Below are positions 43,660 to 51,885 of a stretch of DNA of 64,000 nucleotides, one piece after another. The first letter of the stretch is position 1. Every line of letters begins with the position of its first letter. The notes below the pieces were generated by a model. The model did not search any database. It worked only from the letters and a program-made list of their open reading frames with translations, and was not told the origin of the DNA. A program made the translations under genes and the position numbers. Origin of the DNA: Pandoraea bronchicola (GTDB lineage: Bacteria > Pseudomonadota > Gammaproteobacteria > Burkholderiales > Burkholderiaceae); assembly GCF_902459805.1 (NCBI RefSeq), contig NZ_CABPST010000006.1, forward strand, positions 124,001-188,000, given 5' to 3'.

Positions 43660-44829
43660 ATGCCCGATTCACTCAGTACGATTTCGACGTCTGCCAACAT
43701 CGTGATACCTCCGGTCGCGCGCGTGGGCGATTCGCTCGCCCAGGTGGCAACGCCCTCCTTGCTGCTCGATCTCGATGCCTTCGACGCGAACGTCGCCCGC
43801 ATGGCGAGCGCCGCAGCGGCGCGGGGTGTCGCGGTGCGTCCGCACGCCAAGGCGCACAAGTGCGTCACGATTGCGCGGGCACAGATGGCGGCGGGCGCTG
43901 TCGGTATCTGCTGCCAGAAGGTCACGGAAGCGATTCCTTTCGTCAATGCCGGGATCGGCAACATCCACATCAGCAACGAGTTCGTGGGCGAGGCCCGTGT
44001 GGCGCTGGTCGTGGAGATGGCGTCGCGCGTCGCATTGTCCGTCTGCGTGGACGATGTGCGTCAGGTGGCGCCGCTCGGCAAGGCGGCGCAGCGCGCCGGT
44101 GTGCGTATCGCGGTGCTGCCCGAAGTGGACGTGGGGCAGGGGCGTTGCGGCGTCGATTCGACGGACGCCGTTGCCCAACTGGTCGACGCGATCGATCACT
44201 ACGAAGGGCTTCGCTTTGGCGGGTTGCAGGCGTATCACGGCAGCGCGCAACACATCGATAGCTGGGACAAGCGCCGCGACACGGCGCGGCTTGCGGCCGA
44301 TCGTGCGTCAGCCTATGTGCGCTTTCTGGAGGCGCGCGGGATTGCCTGCCCGGTGGTGACCGGTGGCGGCACTGGCACGGCCGAGTTCGATATCGAGAGC
44401 GGTGTCTACACGGAGATTCAACCTGGCTCGTATGTGTTTCTCGACGGCCATTACGGCTCGCTCGAATGGCGCGACGACTGGCGCTTTCGTCATGGCCTGT
44501 TTCTCGCGTCGACCGTCATGAGCACGGCGCGCGCCGGCATCATCGTGTGCGACGCCGGGCTCAAGAGCGTGGCGACGGATTCGGGGCTGCCGCGCTTCTG
44601 GTCGTCGCAGCAAGCGGGCAAGCCGCATTACCGCACCGCATCCGACGAGCATGGCGTGCTCGAACTGGCGTCGCCCGGCGAGGACAGCACACCCTGGCTC
44701 GGTGAGCCGATCCTGCTCGTGCCCGGGCATTGCGATCCGACCGTGAATCTCTATGACCGGTATGTGGCGGTACGCCATGGGCGTGTCGAGGGACTGTGGC
44801 CCATCGAGGCGCGCGGCCTGAGCCAGTGA
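43660..44829 (+). CDS. DSD1/D-threonine aldolase-like PLP enzyme (possible 3-hydroxyaspartate aldolase)
   Basis: The 389-aa enzyme has the fold-type III N-terminal barrel: TPSLLLDLDAFDANVARMAS and RPHAKAHKCVTIARAQ with PLP Lys64. ICCQKVTEAIPFVNAGIGNI, LPEVDVGQGRCGVDS and VVTGGGTGTAEFD follow, and the C-terminal metal site PGHCDPTVNLYD carries His357 and Asp359. The metal pair is that of D-threonine and D-3-hydroxyaspartate aldolases and of eukaryotic D-serine dehydratase. It should cleave a beta-hydroxy D-amino acid to glycine plus an aldehyde or glyoxylate. It begins 40 bp after the dehydrogenase stop. Co-location with a glyoxylate-type aminotransferase makes the 3-hydroxyaspartate reaction attractive, but D-threonine or D-serine substrates remain possible. 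Confidence 0.85.
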   Translation: MPDSLSTISTSANIVIPPVARVGDSLAQVATPSLLLDLDAFDANVARMASAAAARGVAVRPHAKAHKCVTIARAQMAAGAVGICCQKVTEAIPFVNAGIGNIHISNEFVGEARVALVVEMASRVALSVCVDDVRQVAPLGKAAQRAGVRIAVLPEVDVGQGRCGVDSTDAVAQLVDAIDHYEGLRFGGLQAYHGSAQHIDSWDKRRDTARLAADRASAYVRFLEARGIACPVVTGGGTGTAEFDIESGVYTEIQPGSYVFLDGHYGSLEWRDDWRFRHGLFLASTVMSTARAGIIVCDAGLKSVATDSGLPRFWSSQQAGKPHYRTASDEHGVLELASPGEDSTPWLGEPILLVPGHCDPTVNLYDRYVAVRHGRVEGLWPIEARGLSQ

Positions 44830-44864
44830 GGGCCAGCGGCGTCGAATATTTTTCGGTCGGGGGC

Positions 44865-44893
44865 TTCCCAACCTTCGAAAATCGCGCTATAGT
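44865..44893 (+). promoter_or_regulatory. Candidate tRNA operon promoter
   Basis: TTCCCA (44865-44870) and TATAGT (44888-44893) are separated by 17 bp, 19 bp before the tRNA-Ala gene. The -10 box is good and the -35 box moderate. Confidence 0.55.
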
Positions 44894-44911
44894 CTCGTTT
44901 CTTCGCCGTAC

Positions 44912-44987
<76 letters not shown>

Positions 44988-45003
44988 AAACGGAAGACTT
45001 TAT

Positions 45004-45079
45004 GTCCCCTTCGTCTAGAGGCCTAGGACATCACCCTTTCACGGTGAGTACAGGGGTTCGAATCCCCTAGGGGACGCCA
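45004..45079 (+). tRNA. tRNA-Glu (anticodon TTC)
   Basis: A 76-nt cloverleaf with encoded CCA, 16 bp after tRNA-Ala and so co-transcribed. The acceptor GTCCCCT pairs with AGGGGAC. The anticodon stem CACC/GGTG region encloses CTTTCAC with anticodon TTC, and the T arm contains GGTTCGAATCC. Confidence 0.97.
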
Positions 45080-45138
45080 GATTCATCGGCGTGATTCTCG
45101 GAAATGTCCGAAAACACGACGTAAAATCGGTTGTCGAC

Positions 45139-45178
45139 AAACGCGCTTGGTTTAACCGCCAAGCGCGTTTTGTTTTTT
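45139..45178 (+). terminator. Strong Rho-independent terminator of the tRNA operon
   Basis: AAACGCGCTTGG (45139-45150) and CCAAGCGCGTTT (45159-45170) form a 12-bp stem with loop TTTAACCG, followed by TGTTTTTT. The remaining gap to 45280 holds nothing recognisable. Confidence 0.93.
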
Positions 45179-45280
45179 CTGCGTCGGAGTTATTCCTCGC
45201 TGTCGTGCGGTAGGCGGTATCCCGCGCCGCGCACGCCGCGCACAACGCTGGGGTCATCGGGCTCATCGCGCCAATTACGT

Positions 45281-45577
45281 TTAGCGCACCGGCGAACTCG
45301 CCGTCTTACCCACGACGGTCTTCCACGGCCGCACGCGCCACGCTTTGACCAGCCCATTCACGACGTACGGATCGCTTTTCGCGAACGCTTCTGCTGCTGC
45401 GGGCGATTCGCCTTCGAAGAGCAATGCCGCCGTGTCGACGGGGGACTCCAGCGCACCCGCGAGTACCAGCTCGCCACGATCGGCGGCCTGCCATGCAAGT
45501 GCCAGATGGGCGTCGCGGTACGCTCCACGACGTTCGAGATAATCGTCGACCAGGTCGTAAGTGAGCAGGTAATGCAT
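45281..45577 (-). CDS. YciI-family protein
   Basis: The 98-aa product has the YciI ferredoxin-like barrel: MHYLLTYDLVDDYLERRGAY, HLALAWQAADRGELVLAGAL, and ESPAAAEAFAKSDPYVVNGL ending in WRVRPWKTVVG. The conserved His-Asp region of the family is present as RDAHL and SDPYV. Biochemical roles vary; some members are dehalogenase- or hydrolase-like. GGAGACAGC precedes ATG 45577. It follows an araC gene on the same strand by 49 bp, so they may share a transcript. Confidence 0.87.
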   Translation of the reverse strand: MHYLLTYDLVDDYLERRGAYRDAHLALAWQAADRGELVLAGALESPVDTAALLFEGESPAAAEAFAKSDPYVVNGLVKAWRVRPWKTVVGKTASSPVR

Positions 45578-45626
45578 GGTGCTGTCTCCTTCGAATTCGC
45601 GGCGGTATCGATAACCTGCCGCTGCA

Positions 45627-46415
45627 CTATCGGTAAAACGCCGATGGCGGCACGCCGAAATGCCGCTTGAACATGGCGGCAAACGCGCTTTGGCTCGCAT
45701 AGCCGTGATCGAGCGCGACATTCACGATTTTCTCACCGCGCGCGAGTGCTTCCAGCGCTTGCAGCAAACGCGCCTGCTGACGCCAGCGGCCGAACGTCAT
45801 GCCGGTCTCCCGGGCAAAGCGTCGTTGGAAAGTCTTCGCTGACAGACCGGCGTCGCGCGCCCAGTCGTCGATGGTCGCGCCGTCGTCCGGCGTTTGCATC
45901 AGACGGTCGCATATGCGTGCCAAACGCGTATCTCGCGGCCATGGCAGATACAGCGGAAGGACCGGCAATGCAATCAGTTCGTCGAGCAACAGGCGCATGA
46001 GGCGCGCATCGCGCGAGTCGCTCGCGTAGTCGGTCGGCACATGAATGGCCGCGAGAATCAGCTCGCGCATGAGGGGCGTGATCTCCACCACACAACTCTC
46101 GTCGGGCAGCGGCTCCGTGCCGGGCTCGACGAATACGGTGCGCATCTTGACGTTGCCGCTCATCTGGACCGTATGTTCCAGCCCGGCGGCGAGCCAGACG
46201 CCGCGCGTGGGCGGGACCACCCAGCGGCCCGATGCCGACGCGATGATCATCACGCCTTCGATGGCGTAAAGCAGTTGTGCGCGGCGATGGGAGTGCGAGG
46301 CGATGAACTCGTTGTGCGCGTAATCGACCGCCATCGCCGCCATCGGCATCGACGTATTTTCGAAGCGAAGATGGTCGGTCAGACGAGTATTCCCAGGCGG
46401 GCGGGCGGAATTCAC
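45627..46415 (-). CDS. AraC-family transcriptional regulator
   Basis: The 262-aa protein has an N-terminal cupin ligand domain (FIASHSHRRAQLLYAIEGVM, WVVPPTRGVWLAAGLEHTVQ) and a C-terminal double helix-turn-helix: TIDDWARDAGLSAKTFQRRF and KIVNVALDHGYASQSAFAAM, ending FKRHFGVPPSAFYR. I chose GTG 46415 because AAAAAGGA stands just upstream, rather than an in-frame ATG at 46499 that would overlap the divergent gene. It is divergent from an EamA transporter gene across 101 bp, so it may control that exporter and the yciI gene. Confidence 0.88.
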   Translation of the reverse strand: MNSARPPGNTRLTDHLRFENTSMPMAAMAVDYAHNEFIASHSHRRAQLLYAIEGVMIIASASGRWVVPPTRGVWLAAGLEHTVQMSGNVKMRTVFVEPGTEPLPDESCVVEITPLMRELILAAIHVPTDYASDSRDARLMRLLLDELIALPVLPLYLPWPRDTRLARICDRLMQTPDDGATIDDWARDAGLSAKTFQRRFARETGMTFGRWRQQARLLQALEALARGEKIVNVALDHGYASQSAFAAMFKRHFGVPPSAFYR

Positions 46416-46516
46416 AAATGTCCTTTTTGAGGCAGGTTCTGGAATTTTAGCGTGAGACACCCCATTGTGGCGTGCCCGACGATAACGCTTCCTTTTCATC
46501 CTTGCGGAAAATCGTC

Positions 46517-47437
46517 ATGGGGTACTTCCTGTATCCGCTCGGCGCCATGCTGTTGTGGGCCGGCAATGTCATCGTCTCGAAGCTCTCGGCCACGACCATC
46601 GCGCCGTCGGCCATCACGTTCTACCGGCTGGTGCTGGCGCTTGCCGTCATGACGCCATTCGTCATTCGTCCGCTGGCGCGCAACTGGGCGCACATTCGCC
46701 CGCAGCTGGCCAAACTGGGTTTCCTCGGCTTTCTGAGTATGTCGTTTTATCAGAGCTTGTCGTATCTGGCGGCGCACAGCACGACGGCGACGAACATGGC
46801 CATCGTGACGGCACTCGCGCCACTGCTCACGTTGCTGTGGAGTGTTGTGCTGCTGCGCGAGCCGCCAACGCTCGGCATGCTCGTCGGCGGTCTGCTGTCA
46901 CTGGCAGGGCTGGTCTATCTGATCGGGCAGGGGCATCCGTCGCAGTTGCTCGACGGCGGTGTGCACCTGGGCGATGTGCTCATGTTGATCGCGTCGGCAT
47001 CCTACGGGCTGTACAGCGTATTGCTGCGACGCTGGCATGTGGCCGTGCCCCCCGCGCAGTCGACTTACGTGCAGGCCTGGGCGGCACTCGTGACGATGAT
47101 CCCGATGCTCGCTCTCGTGCCCGCCGGTCAGGCGCAGCTCAATGCCGCCACGGTGCCGCTGGTGCTGTATGCGGGGCTGGGGGCATCGATCCTGCTGCCG
47201 ATCCTCTGGATTCAGGGTATTCGTCACCTCGGGCCGAATCGCTGCAGCATGTTCATCAACGTGCTGCCCGTCATGACGGCGGCGATTGCGGTGGTGTTGC
47301 TGGGTGAGCGCTTGCACACCTTCCATCTGATCGGCGGCGGTGTGGCGCTTGTCGGGGTGTTCATTGCGCAGCGTTGGCAGCGTCCGCTGCCGGGCTTCGG
47401 CCCGGTTGCCGACGAGTCGGACGAAGTCCCGGCGTAA
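46517..47437 (+). CDS. EamA/DMT-family membrane transporter
   Basis: The 306-aa protein has ten predicted membrane segments in two EamA repeats: GAMLLWAGNVIVSKLSATTI, TFYRLVLALAVMTPFVIRPL, TATNMAIVTALAPLLTLLWS at the end of repeat one, and GASILLPILWIQGIRHLGPN with VLPVMTAAIAVVLLGERLHT in repeat two. It is probably a metabolite exporter. ATG 46517 follows GCGGAAA; a GTG at 46472 is less likely. It is divergent from araC, a frequent arrangement for regulator and exporter. Confidence 0.88.
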   Translation: MGYFLYPLGAMLLWAGNVIVSKLSATTIAPSAITFYRLVLALAVMTPFVIRPLARNWAHIRPQLAKLGFLGFLSMSFYQSLSYLAAHSTTATNMAIVTALAPLLTLLWSVVLLREPPTLGMLVGGLLSLAGLVYLIGQGHPSQLLDGGVHLGDVLMLIASASYGLYSVLLRRWHVAVPPAQSTYVQAWAALVTMIPMLALVPAGQAQLNAATVPLVLYAGLGASILLPILWIQGIRHLGPNRCSMFINVLPVMTAAIAVVLLGERLHTFHLIGGGVALVGVFIAQRWQRPLPGFGPVADESDEVPA

Positions 47438-47451
47438 GTCCATCCCCGCAC

Positions 47452-47471
47452 GCTGCCGTGGTGGCGGCAGC
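47452..47471. terminator. Hairpin between convergent EamA and VOC genes
   Basis: GCTGCCG (47452-47458) and CGGCAGC (47465-47471) form a 7-bp stem around TGGTGG, in the 52-bp gap. No T tract; possibly Rho-assisted. Confidence 0.45.
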
Positions 47472-47489
47472 GGGGCAGAGGACTCTGCG

Positions 47490-47807
47490 CTAGGCCCCGC
47501 GAACGGCGACCCCGTAAGTGCTCACTATGCGACGGTCCTGCTCTTGCGCGGAGAACGCTTCCCACAGCAGGCCGTTGCAATCGGTGCTGCTGGCGTACTC
47601 GGGGGCGTCGTCGTCTTCGAAGCCGATGTGCCGCAGCTCGCCGGCGCGCGCGGGTGACTGGTTGATCGAGAAGTTCAGCAGATCGGTGCGCCACATGGCG
47701 TACGCACCGGGTACGACGGCCGCAGGCGGTTGACCGAGACGGACCGAATAGTCCTGAATGGATTCGTCGAGATCGCGCACGGCGAGCGCAATGTGAAAGC
47801 GTTTCAT
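47490..47807 (-). CDS. VOC-superfamily (glyoxalase-like) protein
   Basis: The 105-aa protein is a single glyoxalase/bleomycin-resistance module: FHIALAVRDLDESIQDYSVR opens the first beta-alpha-beta unit with a metal His, and LRHIGFEDDDAPEYASS begins the second. It ends with NGLLWEAFSAQEQDRRIVST, placing a second metal Glu. Family members are metal-dependent lyases, dioxygenases or binding proteins acting as dimers. GGAGACCCC precedes ATG. Function unknown; stand-alone gene. Confidence 0.8.
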   Translation of the reverse strand: MKRFHIALAVRDLDESIQDYSVRLGQPPAAVVPGAYAMWRTDLLNFSINQSPARAGELRHIGFEDDDAPEYASSTDCNGLLWEAFSAQEQDRRIVSTYGVAVRGA

Positions 47808-47858
47808 GGGGTCTCCTGACGTGGGGCTGGCAACGCATCGCCACAGGACAATGTGAGT

Positions 47859-47885
47859 GCCCGCTCGCGAGTCGAACGAGCGGGC
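47859..47885. repeat. Inverted repeat in the VOC upstream gap
   Basis: GCCCGCTCG (47859-47867) and CGAGCGGGC (47877-47885) form a 9-bp stem with a 9-nt loop. The rest of 47808-48089 shows no gene; the hairpin may terminate the upstream minus-strand gene. Confidence 0.45.
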
Positions 47886-48089
47886 GGGGCGATGAGGTCG
47901 ATAGCATCGACCGGGCCCATCGTATGTGACCTCAGGAAGCGCAGCCAGACGGCAGGTTATCCCGGTATCCGGCGTAACTGGATGGCAGGTTGCCGACCGG
48001 GGCGGTGCCGGGGATGCACCGCCGAGGTGTCGGGGAAGCCGAGGAAAAGGCGCCCGGGAAAACGCGCAGTGAACGCCGTGAGCGGGCGC

Positions 48090-48596
48090 TTACTGGGGAC
48101 GCTGGAAATCGTTCTCGACCCACGCTCGGGCGCTGTTGCGCGAGAGCTTGAATGTGGGCGGTACCTTGACCGATGCCAGTGTTTCGCCGAAGCGGTCGGT
48201 GGCGCTCAACATGGCGTAAGGGTCGTAGTCGTCGGGCACGATATCTAGCGTGACGTCGATGTCGCCATCAGGACCATCGACGCTTACCCGCTTGTGCAAC
48301 TGCGCGTGCAATTGCTGCTCGTGACGACGCAGCACTTCGTCCGCCGTCTTCACGAGAGTGTGGAACGCGTTGACGTCGAGCGGCTTCGGATTCTTCTTGT
48401 CGCGGCCCATCGTCCACGGACCGACGAGCGCCGGTTCCGATTCACCGTCACGGTACATGGCGACGGCCCAGCCATCGTCTTCTTCGTTCTTGACGACCTT
48501 CGCCGTCCATCCGTCGTCGCGCCAAAGGCGGTCTTCGTGGATGGCATCGGTGTTGTCGGAGGTGTCGTCGGTCGGAGGAAGATCGGTAGAGGTCAC
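48090..48596 (-). CDS. Conserved-looking hypothetical protein
   Basis: I do not recognise this 168-aa protein. It starts with an acidic Thr/Asp-rich segment (TSTDLPPTDDTSDNTD), then WTAKVVKNEEDDGWAVAMYR and GESEPALVGPWTMGRDKKNP, which could form a small beta domain. A helical stretch (TLVKTADEVLRRHEQQLHAQ) and a basic C-terminus follow. It is soluble, without signal peptide or membrane segments. GTG 48596 is the likely start because codon use becomes coding-like there; no good Shine-Dalgarno is seen. A tandem 10-bp repeat lies upstream. Confidence 0.62.
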   Translation of the reverse strand: MTSTDLPPTDDTSDNTDAIHEDRLWRDDGWTAKVVKNEEDDGWAVAMYRDGESEPALVGPWTMGRDKKNPKPLDVNAFHTLVKTADEVLRRHEQQLHAQLHKRVSVDGPDGDIDVTLDIVPDDYDPYAMLSATDRFGETLASVKVPPTFKLSRNSARAWVENDFQRPQ

Positions 48597-48630
48597 TGTC
48601 GGAAATCGGTGCTTGGGGGATGTGAGCGAT

Positions 48631-48670
48631 ATGGCGCGCAATGGCGCAGAATGGCGCAGAATGGCGCGGT
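48631..48670. repeat. Four tandem 10-bp repeats (ATGGCGC-rich)
   Basis: ATGGCGCGCA, ATGGCGCAGA, ATGGCGCAGA and ATGGCGCGGT run in register, one per helical turn, 35 bp before the hypothetical gene start. They may bind a protein or reflect slippage; each contains an ATG in alternate frames. Confidence 0.65.
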
Positions 48671-48798
48671 TTGGCACGGCATGTGCGAGGCACGTCGGGG
48701 CATGCGCTCGCGAAAGGCGCAATTTTACCGCGTCCGGCAGAGGCCCGTACGCGATTGCCGAATTGCGTAGCGAGGGAAGTGCCGCGCGCGTCGACGAG

Positions 48799-49533
48799 TC
48801 ATTCGTTCGCCACCGCCAGCGCGACAAGCAGTACGACGGGCAGCATCACGCACCAGAAGCCCGTGCCGTGATATGCGAAGCCGCCGAAAACGGCCCCGAC
48901 GGCAAACGCGGCCAGCGCCGGGATCATCTTGCGCAGACGGGCGCGTGCGGCCTTGTCGTCGCCGCAATTGCCGCTTGCCAACTCGACCATGTCGATCACG
49001 ATTTGCGTGGTGTTGCCGGTCATGATCGTGGTCGGAGCGAGGTCGGCGAGCACGAGGCGTCCGACGGCGTTCTGAATGGCGAGGGCGGCTACGCCGAACA
49101 TGCCAGACAGAATTGCGAGCGGCGCATCGGCCGAGACGATGGGCTGTGCTGCCATTCCCACGATCATGAAGCCGAGCAGCAGCAGCGTCTGTACCGCGAG
49201 CAACAGGCGTAATGGCCGGCGCTCGGTACGGGAGAAGCCCTGCACGACCAGCTTCACCATGGCGACGAAGACGACGAACACGGGCAGCGCCAGCAGCTTG
49301 GCCAGCACGCCGACGTGAGTGCTGGCGACCAATTGCACGCCGATCATCACAAAGTTGCCGGTCACGTGCGCGGTGAAGAGCCCGAACAGTGCAATGAAGC
49401 CCACGACATCGATGTAGCCCGCCACGAACGCGAGCGCCATGCCGACGGCGGCCGGTTTGGAGAAATAGCTCACCCAGGCACGGGCGAGCGTGGCGGCCTC
49501 GGTCGGCGTGGGGATGTGACGGGGCGTACCCAT
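48799..49533 (-). CDS. DUF1275/YoaK-family membrane protein
   Basis: The 244-aa protein has six predicted segments with the DUF1275 pattern: AFVAGYIDVVGFIALFGLFT, TAHVTGNFVMIG, LSGMFGVAALAIQNAVGRLV, and TTIMTGNTTQIVIDMVEL. The family's AHxTGN and MTGN motifs are both present. Its role is unknown; a transport function is supposed. AGAGGAG precedes ATG 49533. It stands alone between the hypothetical gene and a divergent DUF1993 gene. Confidence 0.88.
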   Translation of the reverse strand: MGTPRHIPTPTEAATLARAWVSYFSKPAAVGMALAFVAGYIDVVGFIALFGLFTAHVTGNFVMIGVQLVASTHVGVLAKLLALPVFVVFVAMVKLVVQGFSRTERRPLRLLLAVQTLLLLGFMIVGMAAQPIVSADAPLAILSGMFGVAALAIQNAVGRLVLADLAPTTIMTGNTTQIVIDMVELASGNCGDDKAARARLRKMIPALAAFAVGAVFGGFAYHGTGFWCVMLPVVLLVALAVANE

Positions 49534-49826
49534 GGTGGCTCCTCTGACGACTTCCGTTGCGGGTCTCGCGCCTGCGGGAAACGGCCGCGAGCGCTGACGG
49601 AGCATATCATTGCCCCATGACGGCCAGCGCGGCCAGCGCGGCCAGCAGCGGGATGCCCGGGGTGCGAGGCCTGCAGTGAATGCTTCGCGCATTTACGCCA
49701 GACGCACGGTCCGATCGGCTTTCCGTCATCCGCCCGGTACACGGCGAGAATGTTCCGGCACTGATAGCATGTGTGTTCGCGCGACATGTGCGCGTCCCCC
49801 GCAACACCGTCCCCCCCAGGAGCCTC

Positions 49827-50351
49827 ATGATGTCGATTTCCCTCTATCGCGCCACCATCCCCGTCTATCTGCGCGGCCTGACCGTCATGGCCGACTACAT
49901 CAAAAAGGCTCGCGCCCACTGCGAAGCGAAGTCGGTCGATCCGCAAACGATTCTGAAAGCGAAGCTGGCCCCTGACATGCTCGACTTCGTCGCGCAGGTG
50001 CAACGAGTCAGCGATACGGCGAAGTTTGCCGTGGCACGGCTCACGGGCGCGGAGTCGCCGGCGTTCGAAGACAACGAGACGACCTTCGACCAACTGCGCG
50101 ATCGCATCGCCAACACCGAGGCGTTTATCGCCGGCATTCTCGAAGATCGGTTCGACGGCGCCGAGTCGCGCCAGATCACGCTGAAATTCAAGGAATATCA
50201 GACCACGATGGACGCGGTCGACTATCTGTTCAAGTTCGCGCTACCGAATTTCTATTTCCACGTGACGACCACGCACGACATCTTGCGTGCGCAAGGTGTG
50301 GAAGTCGGCAAGAAGGATTATCTCGGCCCATTCGAGATGGAAAAGATCTGA
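49827..50351 (+). CDS. DUF1993-family protein
   Basis: The 174-aa protein matches DUF1993 by ISLYRATIPVYLRGLTVMAD, KAKLAPDMLDFVAQVQRVSD, ALPNFYFHVTTTHDILRAQG and the C-terminal KKDYLGPF. It looks like a DinB-like four-helix bundle with possible metal His residues in FHVTTTHDIL. Function unknown. CCAGGAG precedes ATG 49827, and a second ATG follows directly. It is convergent with a GNAT gene 45 bp away. Confidence 0.87.
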   Translation: MMSISLYRATIPVYLRGLTVMADYIKKARAHCEAKSVDPQTILKAKLAPDMLDFVAQVQRVSDTAKFAVARLTGAESPAFEDNETTFDQLRDRIANTEAFIAGILEDRFDGAESRQITLKFKEYQTTMDAVDYLFKFALPNFYFHVTTTHDILRAQGVEVGKKDYLGPFEMEKI

Positions 50352-50396
50352 GCGGCGCGATGTCAAGCTGCGCGGGAACCCGTAGGTTCCCGCGCG

Positions 50397-50927
50397 TTAG
50401 CGTGTGGCGATGGGCAGATACATGCGCAGTTCGTCCTGAAAGCCGTTGCCGATACGCATGGCGTCGGGCTCCCGGCCGATCTCGACGAATCCGAACGATT
50501 GATACAGCGCGATGGCCGGGCGATTCGCGGCACTCACCTGCAAGGTGACGTGACGCAGGCCGGGCTGCGAACGCGCGAGGGCGAGCGCCGCTTCGACCAG
50601 TGCACGCCCGACGCCGCGTCCCGTCGCGTCCGCCGACACGTACATCCCCCACAGAAAGCCGACGTGTGCGAAGTTCGTGCGCTGCATACGTCCGAGGCCC
50701 AGCACGCCAATCAGCCGTTCGTTCTCGAACGCGCCGAAGACACCGGCATCGGTAGGCGCCACCAGCCATTCACGCACGCGTTCGACCGGCCAGTCCTTCT
50801 CTTCATCGTAGGTCGATCCGAAAGCCTCGGGGTGTGCCTGCAGACCGGCGAGACGCAGCGCCTGAAATGCCATGGCATCGCTTGGCACAAGACGCCGCAC
50901 ATCGACGCAGGATGCCCGCGAATTCAT
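50397..50927 (-). CDS. GNAT-family N-acetyltransferase
   Basis: The 176-aa protein has the GNAT core: VRRLVPSDAMAFQALRLAGL at the N-terminus, HVGFLWGMYVSADATGRGVG containing the acetyl-CoA pyrophosphate loop (R-G-x-G), LVEAALALARSQPGLRHVTL, and ANRPAIALYQSFGFVEIGRE. It would acetylate an amine or amino group. ATG 50927 overlaps the preceding DJ-1-type gene stop (ATGA), so the two are translationally coupled. Substrate unknown. Confidence 0.88.
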   Translation of the reverse strand: MNSRASCVDVRRLVPSDAMAFQALRLAGLQAHPEAFGSTYDEEKDWPVERVREWLVAPTDAGVFGAFENERLIGVLGLGRMQRTNFAHVGFLWGMYVSADATGRGVGRALVEAALALARSQPGLRHVTLQVSAANRPAIALYQSFGFVEIGREPDAMRIGNGFQDELRMYLPIATR

Positions 50928-51613
50928 GGCAGACGAGGCTCCATCATCGCGAGCACGCTGCGCGCCGCCGCTTCGGACGAGGCCGGATTCTGGCCCGTCA
51001 CGAGCCGTCCGTCGCCGATCACGTGCGACTGCCAGCGGCCGGCCTTCTCATACAGACCGCCAAGGCGCTTGAGTTCGTCCTCGACGAGGAACGGCACCAC
51101 ATCGGTGAGGCCGACCGCTGCCTCTTCGTCGTTGGTGAAACCTGTCACGTGACGGCCGCGCACCAGTGGCTCGCCGTTCTCGTTGCGCACCTGTCGCAGC
51201 ACCCCCGGCGCGTGGCAGACGAAGCCGATCGGCTTGCCGGCGCGCTCGAAGGATTCGATCAGATGGATGGAGTTCGGGTCTTGCGCCAGATCCCAGAGCG
51301 GGCCATGGCCGCCGGGATAAAAGAGGGCATCGTAATCGGCGGCGTTGACGTCGGCCAGCCGGAGGGTGTTGGCGAGCGCCTTCTGGGCATCGGGGTCTTC
51401 GCGAAAGCGCCGTGTCGCGTCGGTCTGCGCATCGGGCTCGTCGCTCTTGGGATCGAGCGGCGGCTGGCCACCGGCGGGCGAGGCCAGCGTGACATCGAGC
51501 CCTTCATCGATGAACACATAGTAGGGCGCGGCGAATTCTTCGAGCCAGAAGCCGGTCTTCTTGCCCGTGTCGCCAAGGCGGTCGTGCGAGGTCAGAACCA
51601 TCAGGATGTTCAT
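50924..51613 (-). CDS. DJ-1/PfpI-family protein (Hsp31-like)
   Basis: The 229-aa protein has the class I glutamine-amidotransferase-like fold: MNILMVLTSHDRLGDTGKKT with FWLEEFAAPYYVFIDEGLDV at the start, YDALFYPGGHGPLWDLAQDP, and the elbow Cys in PIGFVCHAPGVLRQVRNENG. The order suggests Hsp31-like chaperone or glyoxalase III activity on methylglyoxal. GGGAGACATTTC precedes ATG 51613. Coupled to the GNAT gene downstream. Confidence 0.88.
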   Translation of the reverse strand: MNILMVLTSHDRLGDTGKKTGFWLEEFAAPYYVFIDEGLDVTLASPAGGQPPLDPKSDEPDAQTDATRRFREDPDAQKALANTLRLADVNAADYDALFYPGGHGPLWDLAQDPNSIHLIESFERAGKPIGFVCHAPGVLRQVRNENGEPLVRGRHVTGFTNDEEAAVGLTDVVPFLVEDELKRLGGLYEKAGRWQSHVIGDGRLVTGQNPASSEAAARSVLAMMEPRLP

Positions 51614-51885
51614 GAAATGTCTCCCTGTCGAGTCGGCCATGCCGCACATTTTACCTGTCATGCGGCGCACTCGCAGGCGACCGAGTGCCGTGCGGCGGGT
51701 TCCCGGCACGCCGCCGCGCCACACGTCCGCTTGTGAGCGGAATTCACAGCAAGCCGCAATCGAATTCGATTTGCGAGGTATCGGGTGTCCGCTATGCTAG
51801 TGCCCATGCGGGCTTCGCCCGTCAAACGGCGACACCGAACGATCACACGAGCACCGGCAGCGACTGCCGTTCACAGGAGCGAGAC

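Noticed and set aside
37651-44829. Full beta-hydroxyaspartate cycle (bhcABCD)
   Set aside because: Only aminotransferase- and aldolase-like members are present; dehydratase and iminosuccinate reductase genes are missing, and the regulator is GntR, not the cycle's IclR type.
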